Source: JOPF133 sp052144935 (GTDB lineage Bacteria > Acidobacteriota > Terriglobia > Bryobacterales > Bryobacteraceae). Taken from it: a DNA stretch of 64,000 bases. A model generated the notes under the pieces. It was not told the origin of the DNA. It was given only the letters and a program-made list of their open reading frames with translations, and made no database searches. Location of the stretch: assembly GCA_052144935.1 (NCBI GenBank), contig JBKQPR010000124.1, positions 5,726-69,725 on the forward strand, read 5' to 3'. The first letter of the stretch is position 1, and each line of letters opens with the position of its first letter. A program made the translations under genes and the position numbers. Positions 33,975-42,600 of this stretch are shown one piece after another.

Positions 33975-34868
33975 ATGAAGAACATCTGGCTGATACCTGT
34001 GGCCGCATTGCTGGTGGTGAGTGCGGCGTGCAGGAAGGATAACAAAGCCGAACAACTCGCGGCCCTGGACAACGCCTACCGGTCCGGGGTGCTCACGCAA
34101 GGGGAGTATGACGCCAAAAGGCTCGCGCTTATGGGACCGCCGCCACCGGCCGCGCCAGTTACTCCGCCGCCACCGGCCGCGCCAGTTACTCCGCCGCCGG
34201 CCGCGAGTCCCGTAACGCCGCCGCCCCAGATGCCTCCCTCCGATAAGGTGGCTGCGCCCGCCGGCGCGGTCGAGGCGCTCCCGGCACCCTTACAACTGCC
34301 TGCGCCGTCACCGCGCCAGCCGGCGCCCGTGGTAACCCGATCGCAAGCTGCCACGGAAGCGGCGCCCGTAACACGACCGCCTGCGGCGCCCGTGACACAG
34401 CCTCCTGCAGCCCCTCCGGCGCGCGAACCGGAACTGCCGGCCGTCGAAACCAGGCCCGCTCCGCAAGCCAGCGCCGGCGAGTCCGAGCCGGAACCGGCGC
34501 CGCTACCCGGCTGCGAGGATGCGGAATACAAGTCCGGCAAGGTGAAGGGTGCGCAGCAGCGCTTTTACCCGGCGCCGGTCGATTCGGTCAAAAGAGCGGC
34601 TGGCGCCGCGCTTCGCAGCCTCGACTTCAACATCCACAGGGACGCCGGCAACGAGATGGAGGCCAGCAAGCGGAGGCACATGAGTGCGATCGTCGGCGCA
34701 GGCGGCGAACGGCTGATTTTGCACTTCGCGAAGGCTCAGCAAGGCAACCAGGCAGGCACGCTGGTGACCGGCGAAACCAGGAAGAGCTTCGTCGGAAGGG
34801 TGGCGCAAAAATCCTGGACCAACGCAGTTCTGGCGCAGATCGCCTGCCATCTGCGGGAGCGGCGCTGA
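33975..34868 (+). CDS. Lipoprotein with one SHOCT-like repeat and Pro-rich linker
   Basis: 297 residues from ATG 33975 (GGGAGC upstream). The lipobox-like end of the leader is LLVVSAACRKD. One SHOCT-like helix (ALDNAYRSGVLTQGEYDAKR) is nearly identical in pattern to those of the gene before. About 130 residues of Pro/Ala repeats (PPPPAAPVT units, encoded by a 24-27-bp DNA repeat at 34140-34215) could span the periplasm or wall. The end (about 195-297) is a small globular domain: DSVKRAAGAALRSLDFNIHR and LILHFAKAQQGNQAGTLVTG, resembling the bacterial DUF/BamC-like lipoprotein end. Cotranscription with the gene before is likely. Confidence 0.78.
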   Translation: MKNIWLIPVAALLVVSAACRKDNKAEQLAALDNAYRSGVLTQGEYDAKRLALMGPPPPAAPVTPPPPAAPVTPPPAASPVTPPPQMPPSDKVAAPAGAVEALPAPLQLPAPSPRQPAPVVTRSQAATEAAPVTRPPAAPVTQPPAAPPAREPELPAVETRPAPQASAGESEPEPAPLPGCEDAEYKSGKVKGAQQRFYPAPVDSVKRAAGAALRSLDFNIHRDAGNEMEASKRRHMSAIVGAGGERLILHFAKAQQGNQAGTLVTGETRKSFVGRVAQKSWTNAVLAQIACHLRERR

Positions 34869-35111
34869 CAAGGCCACGCCCGAAAAGGGCTGGTCCCGAG
34901 CCATGAAGTTCGATAGTGCGGCCGCCCGCGCTTCCCCACCGCACAATAGACGTTTACGATATAATTCACGCAAGCTCACCCTCCAGAGAGATCGGCTGAG
35001 CATCGACCGGCGGCCGATAACTCCTCTGCGCTGAGTAAACCGCTCCTGGCCATGGAGCAAGAGGGCGTTGCCTGCGGATTTTTGCGGGGAGAAGCCCATA
35101 GGGAAAAGACA

Positions 35112-36449
35112 GTGGAAAGATTCGAAAGGGACTATAGAGTACATCGGCGATGTTTCCGAGCCCGTGGATCGGCGTCGGGAGTAGGTTTGTTACTCGCGCT
35201 GGCGTTGTGGGCCGCACCCGTGAACGCCCAAATCCCCGGCGGAATCTTCTATACGAGTTTCGGGGCAAACAACGGCGGGACTTCTCCGCCTGCGGCCTTT
35301 TCCGCGAATTACCAGTGCATTACCGGCACACTCAGCTCAGGCTCAGTCTGCGAAAACAACCCGTCACATGAGGTCGCCGCTCCATTCAGGGCCACGCTCA
35401 CGAATGGCTTGCAGAGTATCACCCTCGCCTTGGGCGCTGGCGGCGGAACCAACGGCGTGATCGTCTCCCTGGCGCTGGACTCAGGCGGAACTCCTGGGAA
35501 CATCCTGGAAAGCTGGACGGTGACGAATCTCCCTGGCGGCGCGCAGCCGGCACTCACCACTGTCAACGACCGGCTCAATCTTGTGCTGACTGCCGCTCAA
35601 CCATACTGGGTGATCGTGCAGCCGATGGCCTCCGACACGTATGTGGTGTGGTACACAAACATTCTGGGGCTAGGCGGCGCGATGGCCAATAACGGTTCCG
35701 GCTGGTACCCCCTCACGGGAATCATAGCGACCCAGCCGGCGTTCAGTGTCAATACGAGTCGAACGGGTGCTCTCTCCCACATCGCCGCCGGCGGCGGTTG
35801 GACCACCGTCATCTCTCTAGTAAATACTTCGGCCTCACAAATCGAACTTTTCGTGAATTTTTTTGCCGATGATGGGAGCCCCCTAAGTCTGACAGTCACC
35901 ACAACGCTCGAAGGCCAGACGCAGACTTACACGGCGCAGCAAGTGCCGGAATTCCTAAACCCAAACACGACGTTGCTCATCACGATGGGAGGTTTGACAG
36001 GATCGACCGCGGTGGGATGGGCCGCCGTATACAGTACGGGCCCCGTGGCGGGTTATGCCATATTCCGCCAAACTCCGCAATCCGGTTCACCGTCCGAGGG
36101 CACCGTTCCACTGCAGACGCAGTCTCCGTATTCGATCCTTCTTCCCTATGACAACACGGCCGGCTTTGTGATGGGCGTGGCGCTGGCCAATCTCTCGCCA
36201 ACCCCCCAAACCGTCACGGTCGCGATTACGGACGACAGCGGCAATTTACTGGGTACCCAGACCATCTCCATCGCCGCAAACGGCCACACATCGTTCGTTC
36301 TGCCTACTCAATTCCCAGTGACCACCGGAAAGCTCGGAATCATGCAATTTCGCGGAAACGGCAGCCTTTCGGGTCTCGGACTGCGATTCAGCCCCTTCGG
36401 AACCTTCACTTCCGTTCCGACGACGATCGCGGCTCCGGCATCCCAATAG
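35112..36449 (+). CDS. Secreted beta-rich protein, two conserved regions
   Basis: 445 residues from GTG 35112; an earlier start at 35052 is possible. The signal peptide is VGLLLALALWAAPVNAQ. Residues about 30-190 resemble a choice-of-anchor type beta sandwich (GGIFYTSFGANNGGTSPPAA, AAQPYWVIVQPM). Residues about 215-440 are a region I associate with Acidobacteria: LSHIAAGGGWTTVISLVNTS then VGWAAVYSTGPVAGYAIFRQ and VMGVALANLSPTPQTVTVAI, which reads as two linked beta domains. No C-terminal sorting signal is seen. Function unknown; probably cell-surface or extracellular. Confidence 0.75.
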   Translation: MERFERDYRVHRRCFRARGSASGVGLLLALALWAAPVNAQIPGGIFYTSFGANNGGTSPPAAFSANYQCITGTLSSGSVCENNPSHEVAAPFRATLTNGLQSITLALGAGGGTNGVIVSLALDSGGTPGNILESWTVTNLPGGAQPALTTVNDRLNLVLTAAQPYWVIVQPMASDTYVVWYTNILGLGGAMANNGSGWYPLTGIIATQPAFSVNTSRTGALSHIAAGGGWTTVISLVNTSASQIELFVNFFADDGSPLSLTVTTTLEGQTQTYTAQQVPEFLNPNTTLLITMGGLTGSTAVGWAAVYSTGPVAGYAIFRQTPQSGSPSEGTVPLQTQSPYSILLPYDNTAGFVMGVALANLSPTPQTVTVAITDDSGNLLGTQTISIAANGHTSFVLPTQFPVTTGKLGIMQFRGNGSLSGLGLRFSPFGTFTSVPTTIAAPASQ

Positions 36450-36460
36450 CAACGCATCAG

Positions 36461-36478
36461 GCCGGGCCTTTGCCCGGC
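36461..36478 (+). terminator. Hairpin after the secreted-protein gene
   Basis: GCCGGGCCTTTGCCCGGC, a 7-bp stem with a 4-base loop, starts 11 bases after the stop. No T run follows, so intrinsic termination would be weak. Confidence 0.45.
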
Positions 36479-36501
36479 AGAATCACTGCCCACCGCGCGC
36501 T

Positions 36502-36518
36502 GGCCCAGAGGGCGCCCA
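36502..36518. repeat. Short copy of the GGGCGCCC/GGGCCC motif
   Basis: GGCCCAGAGGGCGCCC is the reverse complement of the core at 26182-26199. The rest of 36479-37038 shows little else except one small open frame. Confidence 0.7.
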
Positions 36519-36676
36519 GGATTGCCCGCCTCGCAATTTGCCAGGCTGCTGGGATGCAAGATTGCTGGACAGGATGCCGCCAGAATACGCATCATCGGCG
36601 TTCCGCGCCTCCCTCAGAATACATCAGAATACAGTTTGTGCAGACCATCTGGAAAGTCGTATCCTAATTCTCGTCG

Positions 36677-36862
36677 GTGTCGGGGTTCATCATCTTCGTC
36701 TGCTCGGGCTTTCTGGTTTACTGGCTTGCCCGGATAAAGGTGTTGCTGTACGGCTCGGAAGAACAGATCGGAGAAACACTTGAGATTGATCTGCGGTGGT
36801 TCCGCAAACTACTGTTGGGGTTACGTACAATGTTCGTTCCGCCGGCACAGTTGGCCGGGTAG
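36677..36862 (+). CDS. Possible small one-span membrane protein
   Basis: 61 residues from GTG. One strong hydrophobic stretch (GFIIFVCSGFLVYWLARIKV) is followed by a charged amphipathic part (EEQIGETLEIDLRWFRKLL). The composition looks protein-like and differs from the repeats around it. The frame opens just three codons after a stop, and no good ribosome site is visible, so it may be the end of a lost gene. Confidence 0.3.
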   Translation: MSGFIIFVCSGFLVYWLARIKVLLYGSEEQIGETLEIDLRWFRKLLLGLRTMFVPPAQLAG

Positions 36863-37038
36863 AGAATTCACTGGAAGCGGAGCAGCTTAACCCACCACCC
36901 TGCTCACGATCACCGCCGCCCAATACACCACCGCCACCAGCGCACCCGCCACGAAACCGATCGACCGCAAGGGCGTAGCGCCCCTACGCGGCGGATCCCG
37001 CTTCCATCTCCGCTTTCGCCATCCTGAATATACGAATG

Positions 37039-37896
37039 CTATACGGCCCTGACACTCGCGCCATACCTTTTCCCCAGCCACCACTGCTGCGCCAGTTGCA
37101 GGAGGTTGCCGGTGAGCCAGTACAACATCAGCGCGCTGGGCTGCCGATAGAGCACGATTCCGAAGACCAGCGGCATCAGCGTCATGAGGCGGGCCATGCG
37201 CGGGTCGGCGCCGGCGGGCGAGGGCGTGATCCGGGCCACCAGCAACTGGGTCGCAATCATGAGCAGCGGCAGAATGCGCACCGGCAACTCCTCGGGCTTC
37301 GACAAATCGGCGATCCACAGCCAGTGCGCGCCCTGCAACTCGGCGATCCCGGTCAGCACGGAGTAAAACGAGACCAGCACGGCCAACGGCGCCAGCCCCG
37401 GAATGCAGCCGGCCAACGGGCTGGTCCGGTGCTGTTTGTAGACCTCGGAGATTTCGCGGGACTGTTCGGGATCCATGTTCAGACCCTTCCGCTTGTAACG
37501 TGCATTGATGGCGTCGATCCGCGGCTGCAGGGCCTTCATGGCCTTAGCGTTGCGCGCGGCCAGAATCCGGAACGGCAACAGGACGAGGTTCACCAGGAAA
37601 GTCGTGAGCACGATGGCCCAGCCCCAGCTCGATCGGCCTGCGCGGTGCGTGGCGTGGGCTTCCACCTGGCGGAGCGTCCATTCGAGCGGGCGCGCCACTG
37701 GAGCCAGGTAGCCGTAGTCCTTCGGCCGGCTGACGGCCCGCGGCGTCGCGCGCGGCTCCGCGGGCGGCTTCGGGCTCGCCGCCGATGCCGCCGCGGCTCT
37801 CCGCGGGTACAGAATACCGAGCAGAAAGAAAGCGAAGAATAGCAGGAATCCGCTCAACAGAAGCGTGGAGACGATGCGAGCGCTAAGATCATGCAT
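37039..37896 (-). CDS. YidC/Oxa1-type membrane insertase (short form)
   Basis: 285 residues. An N-terminal hydrophobic anchor (LLLSGFLLFFAFFLLGILY), a Pro/Ala-rich spacer, and then the conserved insertase core: WGWAIVLTTFLVNLVLLPFR, AMKALQPRIDAINARYK, EVYKQHRTSPLAGCIPGLAP and LMLYWLTGNLLQLAQQWWL. An Arg in the first core helix (LLPFRILA) matches the hydrophilic-groove residue of the family. The large periplasmic domain of Gram-negative YidC is absent, so this may be a second copy beside a full-length one elsewhere. It is divergent from nikR. Confidence 0.9.
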   Translation of the reverse strand: MHDLSARIVSTLLLSGFLLFFAFFLLGILYPRRAAAASAASPKPPAEPRATPRAVSRPKDYGYLAPVARPLEWTLRQVEAHATHRAGRSSWGWAIVLTTFLVNLVLLPFRILAARNAKAMKALQPRIDAINARYKRKGLNMDPEQSREISEVYKQHRTSPLAGCIPGLAPLAVLVSFYSVLTGIAELQGAHWLWIADLSKPEELPVRILPLLMIATQLLVARITPSPAGADPRMARLMTLMPLVFGIVLYRQPSALMLYWLTGNLLQLAQQWWLGKRYGASVRAV

Positions 37897-37985
37897 GATG
37901 GCGGCCTGCCTTGCATTATGGCACGGGCGCCGTTCGCACGAATCCTCAAAAGCGTGTTACGAATGAGGGAAGAGGAGGCGCGCCC

Positions 37986-38405
37986 ATGGCCGAACTCGCA
38001 CGAATCGGAATTGCCATCAGTGAAGATTTGCTCGCAGAATTCGACAAGCTGATCGCCAGGCGCGGCTACACGAACCGGTCCGAGGCCTTTCGCGACCTCG
38101 TCCGCAATGAGCTGGTCAACGAGATTTCGGCGGCCGCCGACGCGGAGGTCTGCGGCGCCATCACCCTGATCTACGATCATCACGCACGCTTGCTGCTGGA
38201 CAAGCTCAACGACTTACAGCACAAATATTTTGCCGCGATCATGTCGAGCGTTCACGTGCATCTCGATCATGACAACTGTCTGGAAGCGATTCTGGTCCGC
38301 GGCAAATCGTCGCTGGTCGAGGAGCTCGCCAACTCTCTGATTGCGACCAAGGGCGTAAAGCATGGCCGGTTCGTGGTTACCACCTCCGGGCGGCATCTGC
38401 ATTAA
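37986..38405 (+). CDS. nikR: Nickel-responsive regulator NikR
   Basis: 139 residues from ATG 37986, after AGAGGAGG. The N-terminal ribbon-helix-helix is RIGIAISEDLLAEFDKLIAR then SEAFRDLVRNEL; the C-terminal ACT-like domain has ITLIYDHHARLLLDKLNDLQ and SVHVHLDHDNCLEAILVRG. The four nickel ligands (His, and the HVH..C set) are in place. NikR represses nickel uptake genes when nickel is bound. No nickel transporter or hydrogenase/urease gene lies in the window, so the target is elsewhere. Confidence 0.93.
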   Translation: MAELARIGIAISEDLLAEFDKLIARRGYTNRSEAFRDLVRNELVNEISAAADAEVCGAITLIYDHHARLLLDKLNDLQHKYFAAIMSSVHVHLDHDNCLEAILVRGKSSLVEELANSLIATKGVKHGRFVVTTSGRHLH

Positions 38406-38525
38406 GGGGCGCCCGGCGCCACTGGGCCCCGCCGGGAGCGCCGGGCCCGCCAAACCAAGCCAAAGCCAAGCCAAAGCCAAGCCGCGCCGCCTCAGTCGCC
38501 CGGTTTCCCGATGATAAACTGAAAG
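38406..38525. repeat. Intergenic palindrome and short direct repeats
   Basis: GGGGCGCCCGGCGCCACTGG continuing GGCCCCGCCGGGAGCGCCGG is a mixed palindrome of the same GC-rich style. It is followed by repeats of CCAAGCCAAAG from about 38450 to 38482. Confidence 0.65.
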
Positions 38526-39626
38526 TTGTCTTTGCCCATCTCCCCCGCCTTGCCCATCTCCCCCGCCTTGCCCATCTCCTCCGCCGGCGAGTGGCTGCTC
38601 CATTCCGGCATCCAGGAACCCGGCGGCGGCGTAGCCCGCTATTTTCGCGCCGACCTGGGCCGCAACCTGCCCGTCTCCATTGAAATTACCGGCTATACCG
38701 TCAGCGCCTTCGTCTATCTGCACTCCGTCACCGGCGAGCCGGTCTATCTCGACCGCGCCCTGGCCACCGCCCGTTTCCTCACCCGCACGGCCTGGAATCC
38801 GCGCTTCGCCGCCTTGCCGTTCGAACTCGAACCGCCGGCCTTCACCTATTTCTTCGATTGCGGCATCGTGGTGCGCGGCCTGCTGGCCGCCTGGCGCGCC
38901 ACGGGAGACTCCGAGTGCCTATCCGCCGCCGCCGCCATCGGCCGCGCTATGGCCAACGATTTCCGCGCCGCCGATGGCAGTCTCCACCCCATCCTCAGGC
39001 TGCCGTCTAAACGGCCCGTGGCGCGCGATCCACGGCGCTGGTCGCACTCCGACGGCTGCTACCAGTTGAAGTCCGCCATGGCCTGGTGGGATCTCGCCGA
39101 AGCCACTGGCAACGAAACTTTCCGCGAACCCTACGAGCATTCGCTCGACCGCGCCCTCCGCACCTGCCACGGCTTTCTCCCCGGCGATCCCGACCGTCAC
39201 AAAGTGATGGACCGGCTGCATCCGTTTCTCTATTTCCTCGAAGGGCTGCTCCCGATGGCCTCGGAGACCCGTTGCGCCGCCGCCCTCGCCGAAGGCATCC
39301 ACCGCACGGCTCGCTATCTAGGCGAACTCGCGCCCGAGTTCGTCCGCTCGGATGTCTACGCCCAGCTTCTGCGCATCCGCCTGTTTGCCGAATGGTCCGG
39401 CGCCGCCCGGCTGGATCGCCAGGCGGCGGAGTCCGAAGCCCGCCAGTTGGCCGGGTTTCAGGCCCCCGGTGGCGGTTTCTACTTCGGCCGCCAGGGCGGC
39501 CAATGGCTGCCTCACGTGAATCCGGTATCGGCGGTGTTCGCGTTGCAAGCTCTCGAACTGTGGCGTTCGGTCGAGGCCGGCGGTTCCCCCGGCGCTTCCC
39601 CCCTTCACCGCCATCTGTTGATCTGA
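38526..39626 (+). CDS. Predicted six-hairpin (alpha/alpha) protein, polysaccharide-related
   Basis: About 366 residues from TTG 38526; other TTGs a few codons on are equally possible because of an 18-bp direct repeat (TGCCCATCTCCCCCGCCT) at the 5' end. There is no signal peptide. The body shows repeating helical hairpins: EITGYTVSAFVYLHSVTGEP, AWWDLAEATGNETFREPYEH, VYAQLLRIRLFAEWSGAARL, as in N-acylglucosamine-2-epimerase or squalene-cyclase-like folds. Candidate catalytic residues cannot be chosen with confidence. It runs straight into the GT2 gene (two bases between stop and next start), so the pair probably acts together in making a surface glycan. Confidence 0.7.
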   Translation: MSLPISPALPISPALPISSAGEWLLHSGIQEPGGGVARYFRADLGRNLPVSIEITGYTVSAFVYLHSVTGEPVYLDRALATARFLTRTAWNPRFAALPFELEPPAFTYFFDCGIVVRGLLAAWRATGDSECLSAAAAIGRAMANDFRAADGSLHPILRLPSKRPVARDPRRWSHSDGCYQLKSAMAWWDLAEATGNETFREPYEHSLDRALRTCHGFLPGDPDRHKVMDRLHPFLYFLEGLLPMASETRCAAALAEGIHRTARYLGELAPEFVRSDVYAQLLRIRLFAEWSGAARLDRQAAESEARQLAGFQAPGGGFYFGRQGGQWLPHVNPVSAVFALQALELWRSVEAGGSPGASPLHRHLLI

Positions 39627-39628
39627 AG

Positions 39629-40939
39629 TTGCTTCCCGATTCTCAAGTCGCCTTCTGTTACAGGGCCGCGCGCCTGGCCGGCCTGCTGCGTCCGCGCTGG
39701 CGCCGTCACACACCCCTACCCGCGCCGCGGCCCGCGACGCATTCCGCACACCAGCCCGGCATCTCGGTGGTCATCCCTTCCCGCAATGGCCGCGACTTGC
39801 TGGCCGCCCAGTTCCCGGGCATCGTTCGTGAGCTGGCCCCCTTCGCCCACGAAACCCTGGTGGTGGATAACGGCTCCACGGATGGCACCGAAGCCTGGCT
39901 CGGCGCCTCCTGGCCCCAGGCGCTGGTGGAAGTTTCGCCCGGACCCCTGTCCTTCGCCGCCGCCGTGAATCGCGGCATCCGGCGGGCGCGCTACTCGCAC
40001 ATCTGCCTGCTCAATAACGACATGCTCCTGGAACCCGGCTTCTTCACGGCGCTGGCGCAAGCCTTCGAGCGGGTTCCCGATCTCTTCTGTGCCACCGCCC
40101 AAATCCTGTTTCCGCCCGGCGTGCGGCGCGAAGAGACCGGTAAGGCGGTCATGCGCTACGAGTCGCCCGTGGATTTCCCCATCCGCTGCGACGAGCCGCT
40201 TCCCGGAGAGGATCTCACTTACGTGCTCTACGGCAGCGGCGGCTGCTCGCTCTACGATGCCGCCTTGCTGCGCCACCTCGGCGGCATGGACGAAGCCTAC
40301 CGGCCGGTCTACGTGGAGGATCTGGATATCGGCTACCGCGCCTGGCAGCGTGGCTGGCCCAGCGTCTACGTGGCCGGCGCGGTCGTCGAACACCGCCATC
40401 GCGTCACCTCCTCGCGCTACTTCAGCGGGGAGCAGCTCGAGGAAATCCTGGAGGTCAACTACCTGCGCTTCCTGGCGCGCGCTATCTCCAGTCCGGCCGT
40501 CTTCCGGAAGCTGTGGAAGCAGGCCCTCGTCCGCCTCCTGCTGCGCGCCCCGCGCGGCGCCGCGCCCCGCAACGCCCTGCGGCAAGCCGCCCGCATCGCC
40601 CTGGGAGGCGGTCCCGCGCTGCGCCCGTCCTATTCCGAGGAGATGCTGCTGGCGCTTACCAATGGCTCCGTGGCGGTGTTTCCCGGCCGCCCGCCCGCCG
40701 GAAAGCCGCTTAAGCTGATCGCCGCGCCGCTCTCCGCCGTCCCGTCCGCGGAGGATTGCGACCAGATCCTGGTAACCTGGGTCGACAAACTCGCCCCGCC
40801 GCCGCCCGAGATACTGGCCCGCACGGTGGAGGTAGTTATGGTGCAGGGCAACGAGGATTCCTTATCGTTCCGCGCCGCGCGCAGTCAAACCGCGGATAAG
40901 TGGAATGGGCGCAACCTGCCCGGCCCCGGCCTGGCGTGA
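39629..40939 (+). CDS. GT2 family glycosyltransferase (rhamnosyltransferase-like)
   Basis: About 436 residues from TTG 39629, the first start in this frame after the preceding stop. GT-A fold: GISVVIPSRNGRDLLAAQFP near 50, VVDNGSTDGTEAWL near 85, the DXD-like loop as ICLLNNDMLLEPGFF near 125, and the catalytic-base region GGMDEAYRPVYVEDLDIGYR near 225 (the ED of GT2). The last 150 residues carry no membrane span and may bind partners. It is expected to use a nucleotide sugar at the cytoplasmic face to build a polysaccharide or O-antigen. It shares an operon with the six-hairpin protein. Confidence 0.85.
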   Translation: MLPDSQVAFCYRAARLAGLLRPRWRRHTPLPAPRPATHSAHQPGISVVIPSRNGRDLLAAQFPGIVRELAPFAHETLVVDNGSTDGTEAWLGASWPQALVEVSPGPLSFAAAVNRGIRRARYSHICLLNNDMLLEPGFFTALAQAFERVPDLFCATAQILFPPGVRREETGKAVMRYESPVDFPIRCDEPLPGEDLTYVLYGSGGCSLYDAALLRHLGGMDEAYRPVYVEDLDIGYRAWQRGWPSVYVAGAVVEHRHRVTSSRYFSGEQLEEILEVNYLRFLARAISSPAVFRKLWKQALVRLLLRAPRGAAPRNALRQAARIALGGGPALRPSYSEEMLLALTNGSVAVFPGRPPAGKPLKLIAAPLSAVPSAEDCDQILVTWVDKLAPPPPEILARTVEVVMVQGNEDSLSFRAARSQTADKWNGRNLPGPGLA

Positions 40940-41403
40940 TGCCTCGTCAGCGCTGTACTGACGCCCGGTTGCCCGGCAAGCTCCCTACCGGACGTGGAGC
41001 ACCGGCCACCCTTTGGGGCAACTCCTCGCCGGGTGCCGGATCGCGCAGGGCGCCCTTGGCGCTTACCCGTAATGGGGATTCACCATGGTGGGGCGGTCCG
41101 CGGGCAGGCGAAAGCGCCCTCAATGCCACTTACTTTGCCCGTAGCAGCATTCTGCGTTAATTAATTGTGGGGCGGGCAATCCTGCCAGGCAATCCTGCCC
41201 GCAGCCGCCTTTCAGGCGGCTCGTTCGGCCACGCGCGAGTCTCCGTGCGCAAGCGCCAATCCAAAAGCCGGCGGGTCGCGGGTGGCAAGGTTGGGCAGGC
41301 GCTTTCGCCAACCGGTTTCCGCGGCATGGTCCCATTACGGGTACGCACCCGGGCGCCTTTGGCGCTCCCAACCAGCGGCCCGGTTCTGCGACACTCGATA
41401 ATT
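40940..41403. repeat. Intergenic region packed with GC-rich hairpins
   Basis: Short elements follow one another: GGGCAGGCGAAAGCGCCCTC near 41103, GGCGGGCAATCCTGCCAGGC with AATCCTGCCCGC near 41170, GCCGCCTTTCAGGCGGC near 41204, and GGTTGGGCAGGCGCTTTCGC near 41290. These are partners of the 30-bp inverted repeat at 31011. No gene is seen here. Confidence 0.75.
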
Positions 41404-41940
41404 ATGCGCAAGCCGATCGTCATCGCCGCTTTTGTTTGCCTGGCCGGGGCCGCCCAGGAGACCCGGCACGAGGTTACCAACGCATCCCCCGCCGATGCCA
41501 AACCGAATAGCTCCTCCGTGCCGGATGTCTATGCCATCCCCACACAGTTCCAGCGTGTGCTGATTTTCCGGTTCCGCTACGATACCGATCTGCTGGCGGG
41601 GCTGGAGAGCATGGTGAAGCAGAACAAGATTCAGAACGCCGTCATCCTGTCGGGCTTCGGTTCGGTGCGCGGCTACCAGGTGCACCAGGTGAGCAACCGG
41701 ACGTTGCCCTCGAAGAATATGTTCGTAAAGGACCCCACCGCCCCGGCCGATATCGTCGGCATGAGCGGCTACGTGCTCAACGGCCGCCTCCACCCGCACA
41801 TCAGCCTGGCGAACCCGGACAGGGCGTTCGGCGGCCACCTGGAGCCGGGAACCTCGGTGTTTACCTTCGCGGTGGTCACCGTGGGGGTTCTGCCGGACAA
41901 TCTGGACCTGAGCAAACTGGACGACAAGAACTACCGGTAG
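41404..41940 (+). CDS. Exported PPC (DUF296) domain protein
   Basis: 178 residues. A signal peptide (PIVIAAFVCLAGAAQ) precedes a full PPC/PCC domain: YAIPTQFQRVLIFRFRYDTD, VILSGFGSVRGYQVHQVSNR, ADIVGMSGYVLNGRLHPHIS and FGGHLEPGTSVFTFAVVTVG. The family's metal-binding pattern is preserved (H in LHPHISL and in GGHL). Relatives include plant AT-hook proteins and bacterial cytosolic proteins, so an exported form is odd. Function unknown. It follows a hairpin-rich spacer and stands alone. Confidence 0.82.
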   Translation: MRKPIVIAAFVCLAGAAQETRHEVTNASPADAKPNSSSVPDVYAIPTQFQRVLIFRFRYDTDLLAGLESMVKQNKIQNAVILSGFGSVRGYQVHQVSNRTLPSKNMFVKDPTAPADIVGMSGYVLNGRLHPHISLANPDRAFGGHLEPGTSVFTFAVVTVGVLPDNLDLSKLDDKNYR

Positions 41941-42099
41941 GCGCTTACCGCGGCCCCGCCCCCCTTCTCGCGGCAAGCCATCCAGCGAGGCCGGCGGCAG
42001 GTGCATCCCGATGAGCGCGGGTCCCTCCGCAATTCGCCATGGGCGCAAAGGCCTCTACCCGGACCAATTGCTTTCGGTACCGGTGACTTTCTTCGCGTC

Positions 42100-42360
42100 C
42101 TCGCCATGCCCCCCGCCACCGGCCACCGCGGATGGCTCGGTGAACGGCGGCCGGGACGGCTGCGCGCGGAGCCGGCGTGGCCCCCCGCCATGGCCACCCG
42201 CGGACGGCTCGGTGAACGGCGGCCGGGGCGGCTGCGCGCGGAGCCGGCGTGGCCCCCCGCCACCGGCCACCGCGGATGGCTCAGTGAACGGCCGCCGGGG
42301 CGGCTGTGCGCGGAGCTGGCGTGGCCCCCCGCCATGGCCACCGCGGAGGGCCCGGTGAAC
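42100..42360. repeat. 72-bp tandem repeat, about 3.5 copies
   Basis: CCGCGG-TGGCTC anchors at 42126, 42198, 42270 and 42341, spacing 72, 72 and 71. Units share CGGTGAACGGC, GGCTGCGCGCGGAGCC and GGCGTGGCCCCCCGCCA, alternating ATGGCCAC and ACCGGCCAC. It lies between the PPC gene and the SEC-C gene; the remaining bases to 42600 hold no gene I can support. Confidence 0.9.
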
Positions 42361-42600
42361 GGCGCATCAGACGCCGGATGTTGCTGTCCGGGGCCGCTCC
42401 CGAACCTCGCGGTGGTTGGCGGGCGGTGGGGTATATAATCGGTACGAGGAGCAGCCCTGTCCGGATGCCTGAGGCAACGTGCCGCGGGCAGGCGCCGTTC
42501 CCGCCCCCGCCGGCCGCGTGGAAAGCTCCATGGCGGCGGTTTGCGGAAGGCGCTCTGAATTTGCAGATGGCGCTCTGAAAGGGACGCGAGTTTTCTCCCG

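Noticed and set aside
36887..37318. Minus-strand frame after YidC with a hydrophobic end
   Set aside because: Most of it is a second frame of yidC; the remaining 40 residues have no start of their own.
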